DNA from: Manihot esculenta
Lineage: Eukaryota; Streptophyta; Magnoliopsida; Malpighiales; Euphorbiaceae
Direction of reading: 5' to 3'
Assembly: GCF_001659605.2 (NCBI RefSeq)
Contig: NC_035178.2
Span: forward strand, 9,866,062-9,930,061
Length of the DNA: 64,000 nucleotides
Of this stretch, positions 60,804-64,000 are shown piece by piece. Below the pieces are notes generated by a model. That model did not search any database. It was not told the origin of the DNA and worked only from the letters and a program-made list of their open reading frames with translations. Both the position numbers and the translations under genes were made by a program. Numbering within the stretch: the first letter of the stretch is position 1; each line of letters opens with the position of its first letter.

Positions 60804-63800
60804 TCACTGACTAGACATGAATGACATTGTTCGTCTGAAATCTAAAGATTTGAGAGCTGATGCAGGGAAGTGCTCTTCGCTCGGTAAAAACAACCCACCT
60901 TCATGTGGCAGCAAGACCTGTCGATTGCTAATACAATCACCTTCACCAGGTTTTGACGGCAAAACTTCTTTCCTGTGCTTCACATATTTAAAGAACTCCG
61001 AAACTTGGCGTGCATAGCTTCAAATGAGATTATTAAACAAATTAGTTCAATAATGAAAATCTTCAAGAGTCATTGCATAAAAATAGCTTTCAGCACTAGC
61101 TGCATAATAAAACCAATACAAACAAATTGATAGCTCATGCATGCACAGACCTCTAGGTGTCCACACAGCCAATAGAATACAACCACTGAATAAAACCATT
61201 TTAGTGAAGAAACCAAACCAAAATATTCAGTTCTGTCATTCCCTTTTATCAAATCTTTTAATCCATTTCTGTAGGGTACTATGAAGTCCTCCGGAAGCAA
61301 AGACTACTAAGAATGAAAAGCATCTGAAGATTTAAAACATCCAACTCATTTAAAAGAAAAAATGGGAAAAAAATAGCCAGATGATGAACCAACTTGTGGG
61401 TAGTGAATGTACACTTGAGGACCCTTTTCTAACTTGCAAGTAGATAAAACTCTACAATTTTCAATTTAACATTTAAATTTCAATCAATAACTGACAATTT
61501 TCCATTAAAAATTTCAAGCTGAATAAAAAATTTCAAGTATAAGCATCAAGTTTCTTTCTCTAAAAAGTAACTGTAAATTAAGCCAAAACATGAATCAATT
61601 ATATGTAGAACAAAGATGATAAGGATGAAGATGAAGAGGGGTAAGACGTTGTAGACAAATATCCAAGGACCAGTCAATTTGCAGCCCTACAATTGATAAA
61701 GAAGAGGCACTGGAGGAGGGTGGAATAAGGCAAGACAAGGAAGAAGAAGGTGAGGGAGAGGCTAGCGAAGAGGCACAATTGCATAAAGAGGCAAGGGTGT
61801 GAGATAAGAAGCAAAGAGGCTAGGGTTTTACTTCTCCTTTTCCTTCTAAATGCAAAAAAAAGGGTTTTGTTTTTAGGATGATAATACATTCGGTGCAGTT
61901 CACTTTATATAGTTTTACTAATATATAAACAGCACTGCACTGAAAACATCAAATTCCATCAAATCTAGTAAGTTCAATTTAGGTATTTTTCAGTTGAACC
62001 CAATTAATGACACCTCTAAATGTATTCATGAGACCAACTTTCTCATTCACATTCTAACAACTACTTCAAATTGGCACTTCTGATTTTTAAGAAAAAGTGC
62101 AGCATAAATGACCACAGTTAAGGAGTAGAAAAAAAGAAACTGGAAGCACAAAGAACACCATGATTACACAAACTGTTGCATCATCTCATAAAACACAAGC
62201 ATAATAATGCATGAATAGATCTATTGTTATCTCTACAAATGGTGTAATAAAATAACGCCTCGGATGGAATGAATTATGCATATTATATCCACCATCTTTG
62301 ACATTGATGTCCCAAGTAGTGTGTTGAATATTTAAATTTAGACGGCTTGATTGAGCATGCTAAGTGCAACATCATTGGTTAATCTGGTATAAGAAATTTT
62401 TTTGCAGACATGGTAGACCATAATACTTTGAGCACTACCCCGAACACACACAGAATAAGAAGTCCCAAATAATCTGAGCACAACTTGAACCAAATCACAT
62501 GCATAATCTAACGATAAAAGCAAGTCAAGGGAACCTCTGAGGTTCCTATTTCTGTGTTATAAGAGAAGATTTTTAAAAGTATCTTACTGCTCCTTTGCTT
62601 CAATATCTCTGCTAAAGTCAATGTTCGCTTCGCAGTCAAGAACCAAAGCAGGCACCTGATCATGACCAAAGAAAAATAAGCCAACATATTTCACAGTTAT
62701 GCCAATTGTACGGAAAAGATACACATTCGTGATACAATACCTTCTGAATACTCGAATGCATATGGTCGCCTTCCAAATAAAACACACGATCTCTAATTTC
62801 TGGATGCAAAGAGTTATCCAGGTGTAGCAGTGGCTTACTGACAGATAATACTCCATGATTACCACTTTCGAAAGGGAAAAGCCAGTTCTCATGCTTCTCA
62901 TGCAAGTCACGGAGATAATCTAGGGTGACACCACCCTCTTCTGCTCTCCTTCGCAGCTTCAATCTCTTGTGGCAAGTATCAGGGCTTGCTCTAAGATAGA
63001 TAAAACCATCAGGAATGAGACCAGGTAAAACTGAGACAACTGGATCAAACCATGAGTCATAAATGCTGATCTCCATCTCATTCATCCACTTTGCTTCATG
63101 CACAGCTCGTACAAAGACCTTTATCAAGTAACAATTTGATTAAAAAGTATCAGCATTGAAACTCTTAATCAGGTTTTTGTTCCTCTCGGATGGGATCAAC
63201 CAAATGAGAAAGAACCGCAAGGTTTCAAACCCATATTCTATTACCAATAGATTTCAAAATATGTTAAAATCCAAATTCATATAAAAGAATTTCATGATTT
63301 TCATACAGAACGAAAAGTTTGCAGATGTCTTAGGACTTGATATCAAAATGAAATGAACAAACCTATGAAGTATGATCATGTTGCAAAGAACTACAAAATG
63401 ATCATTAATTTTGTTTATTTTGTATTCATAAAGAGAATTACAAAATTACAGACTCACCATTCTGTCACTGAAAACACTCCTCTCCATCAGCCTGAGTGGC
63501 TTCACTCCACCAGAAGACTCTCTCTCCTGCATCACCCTTGTGACAAACACATAATTCTGGAAGGTATAGGCATACCTATGTGGTTCGGCATAGAATGCAT
63601 CAAGTATATTGAAGTGGTCAGGACCAATATCCTGCCACTTATCAATGGGTTCTGGTACCACTTCAACAAGATCACGAAGCTCAATTGTATCACTAACTAT
63701 TCTCTGAAGAAACGTTGTCTTCCCAACACTAATATTACCCTCAACGCAAAATGTGATTCGCTTCTTCAATGCAGCTTTCACATCTGTGTTTATATCCTTT

Positions 63801-63919
63801 AACTCTTCATCCACACTCTCTTTGATGAAAGCTGTTATGCTCTCAGCATGACTTTTATGAATAATTCCAACAGAACTCTGTAAATACTCAACCATTGTCT
63901 CATTACCCTTCCCAATAAA
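60804..63919 (-). CDS. dNK: Deoxynucleoside kinase, plant dNK type (partial; first exon outside window)
   Basis: Phosphorylates deoxyadenosine, deoxyguanosine and deoxycytidine with ATP in the salvage of DNA precursors; the plant family is usually organellar or cytosolic. Four exons are in view: 63458-63919, 62741-63118, 62588-62655 and 60804-61017, all joined by GT-AG introns with phase kept. The P-loop is EGNISVGKTTF, followed by VEVVPEPIDKW, the substrate and ERS motif region (LRLMERSVFSDRM), FIYLRASPDTCHKRL and the arginine-rich lid (KLRRRAEEGG). The end is LKSLDFRRTMSFMSSQ. Sequence above 63919 ends in CATTGCAG on the minus strand, so it is intron, and the N-terminal targeting exon lies past the window edge. 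An apparent Met upstream in the same open frame is intronic. It is close to Arabidopsis At1g72040. Confidence 0.93.
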
Positions 63920-64000
63920 CTGCAATGAACCAGAATCCAGTATCCTCATAAGTATAAAATAACGAAACATGCTCAAATATATTATGAAGCTTCGTTTATA

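Noticed and set aside
63353..63802. Plus-strand 149-codon frame
   Set aside because: It is antisense to the P-loop exon of the deoxynucleoside kinase.

Overview
This window is nuclear DNA of a flowering plant, almost certainly a eudicot. The signs are intron-rich genes with GT-AG borders and AT-rich introns, a class I TCP transcription factor, a plant-type deoxynucleoside kinase, an LRR-XII type receptor kinase, and many plant transposons. The species cannot be fixed from sequence alone. A woody rosid such as a member of the Euphorbiaceae is only an impression.

Layout. 1-13.7 kb is transposon territory. A young, structurally complete 10.2-kb Ty3/gypsy chromovirus (Tekay/Del type) with 2452-bp LTRs and a perfect 5-bp target duplication sits inside a decayed Ty3/gypsy element of the Tat lineage. 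13.7-18.1 kb is AT-rich intergenic DNA with a hAT-type MITE (8-bp target duplication) and a GC-rich LTR-like fragment. A single-exon TCP gene (TCP8/22/23 group) lies at 18.5-19.7 kb on the plus strand. A two-exon gene for a 98-residue mitochondrial protein resembling plant complex IV subunit 7c (At1g72020-like) spans 22.0-25.9 kb on the minus strand, with a 3.56-kb intron. 26-37.8 kb is a repeat-rich desert holding a kinase pseudogene fragment, a dead Ty1/copia element and a broken coiled-coil transposon gene. An LRR receptor kinase with two frameshifts lies at 38.0-41.1 kb, followed by a 93-bp SINE with a 16-bp target duplication. The DNA translocase gene FANCM, in 23 reconstructed exons coding for 1406 residues, fills 42.4-59.0 kb. 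One of its introns appears to be a U12-type AT-AC intron. The deoxynucleoside kinase gene runs on the minus strand from the right edge down to 60.8 kb, and its first exon lies beyond the window.

The four intact cellular genes are unrelated in function: growth regulation, respiration, fork repair/crossover control and nucleotide salvage. Their neighbourhood is still meaningful. As I recall the Arabidopsis map, their relatives are split between two paralogous segments, At1g35530-At1g35560 (FANCM, TCP23) and At1g72010-At1g72040 (TCP22, the COX7c-like gene, dNK). This window therefore looks like the unfractionated ancestral arrangement, expanded by transposons.
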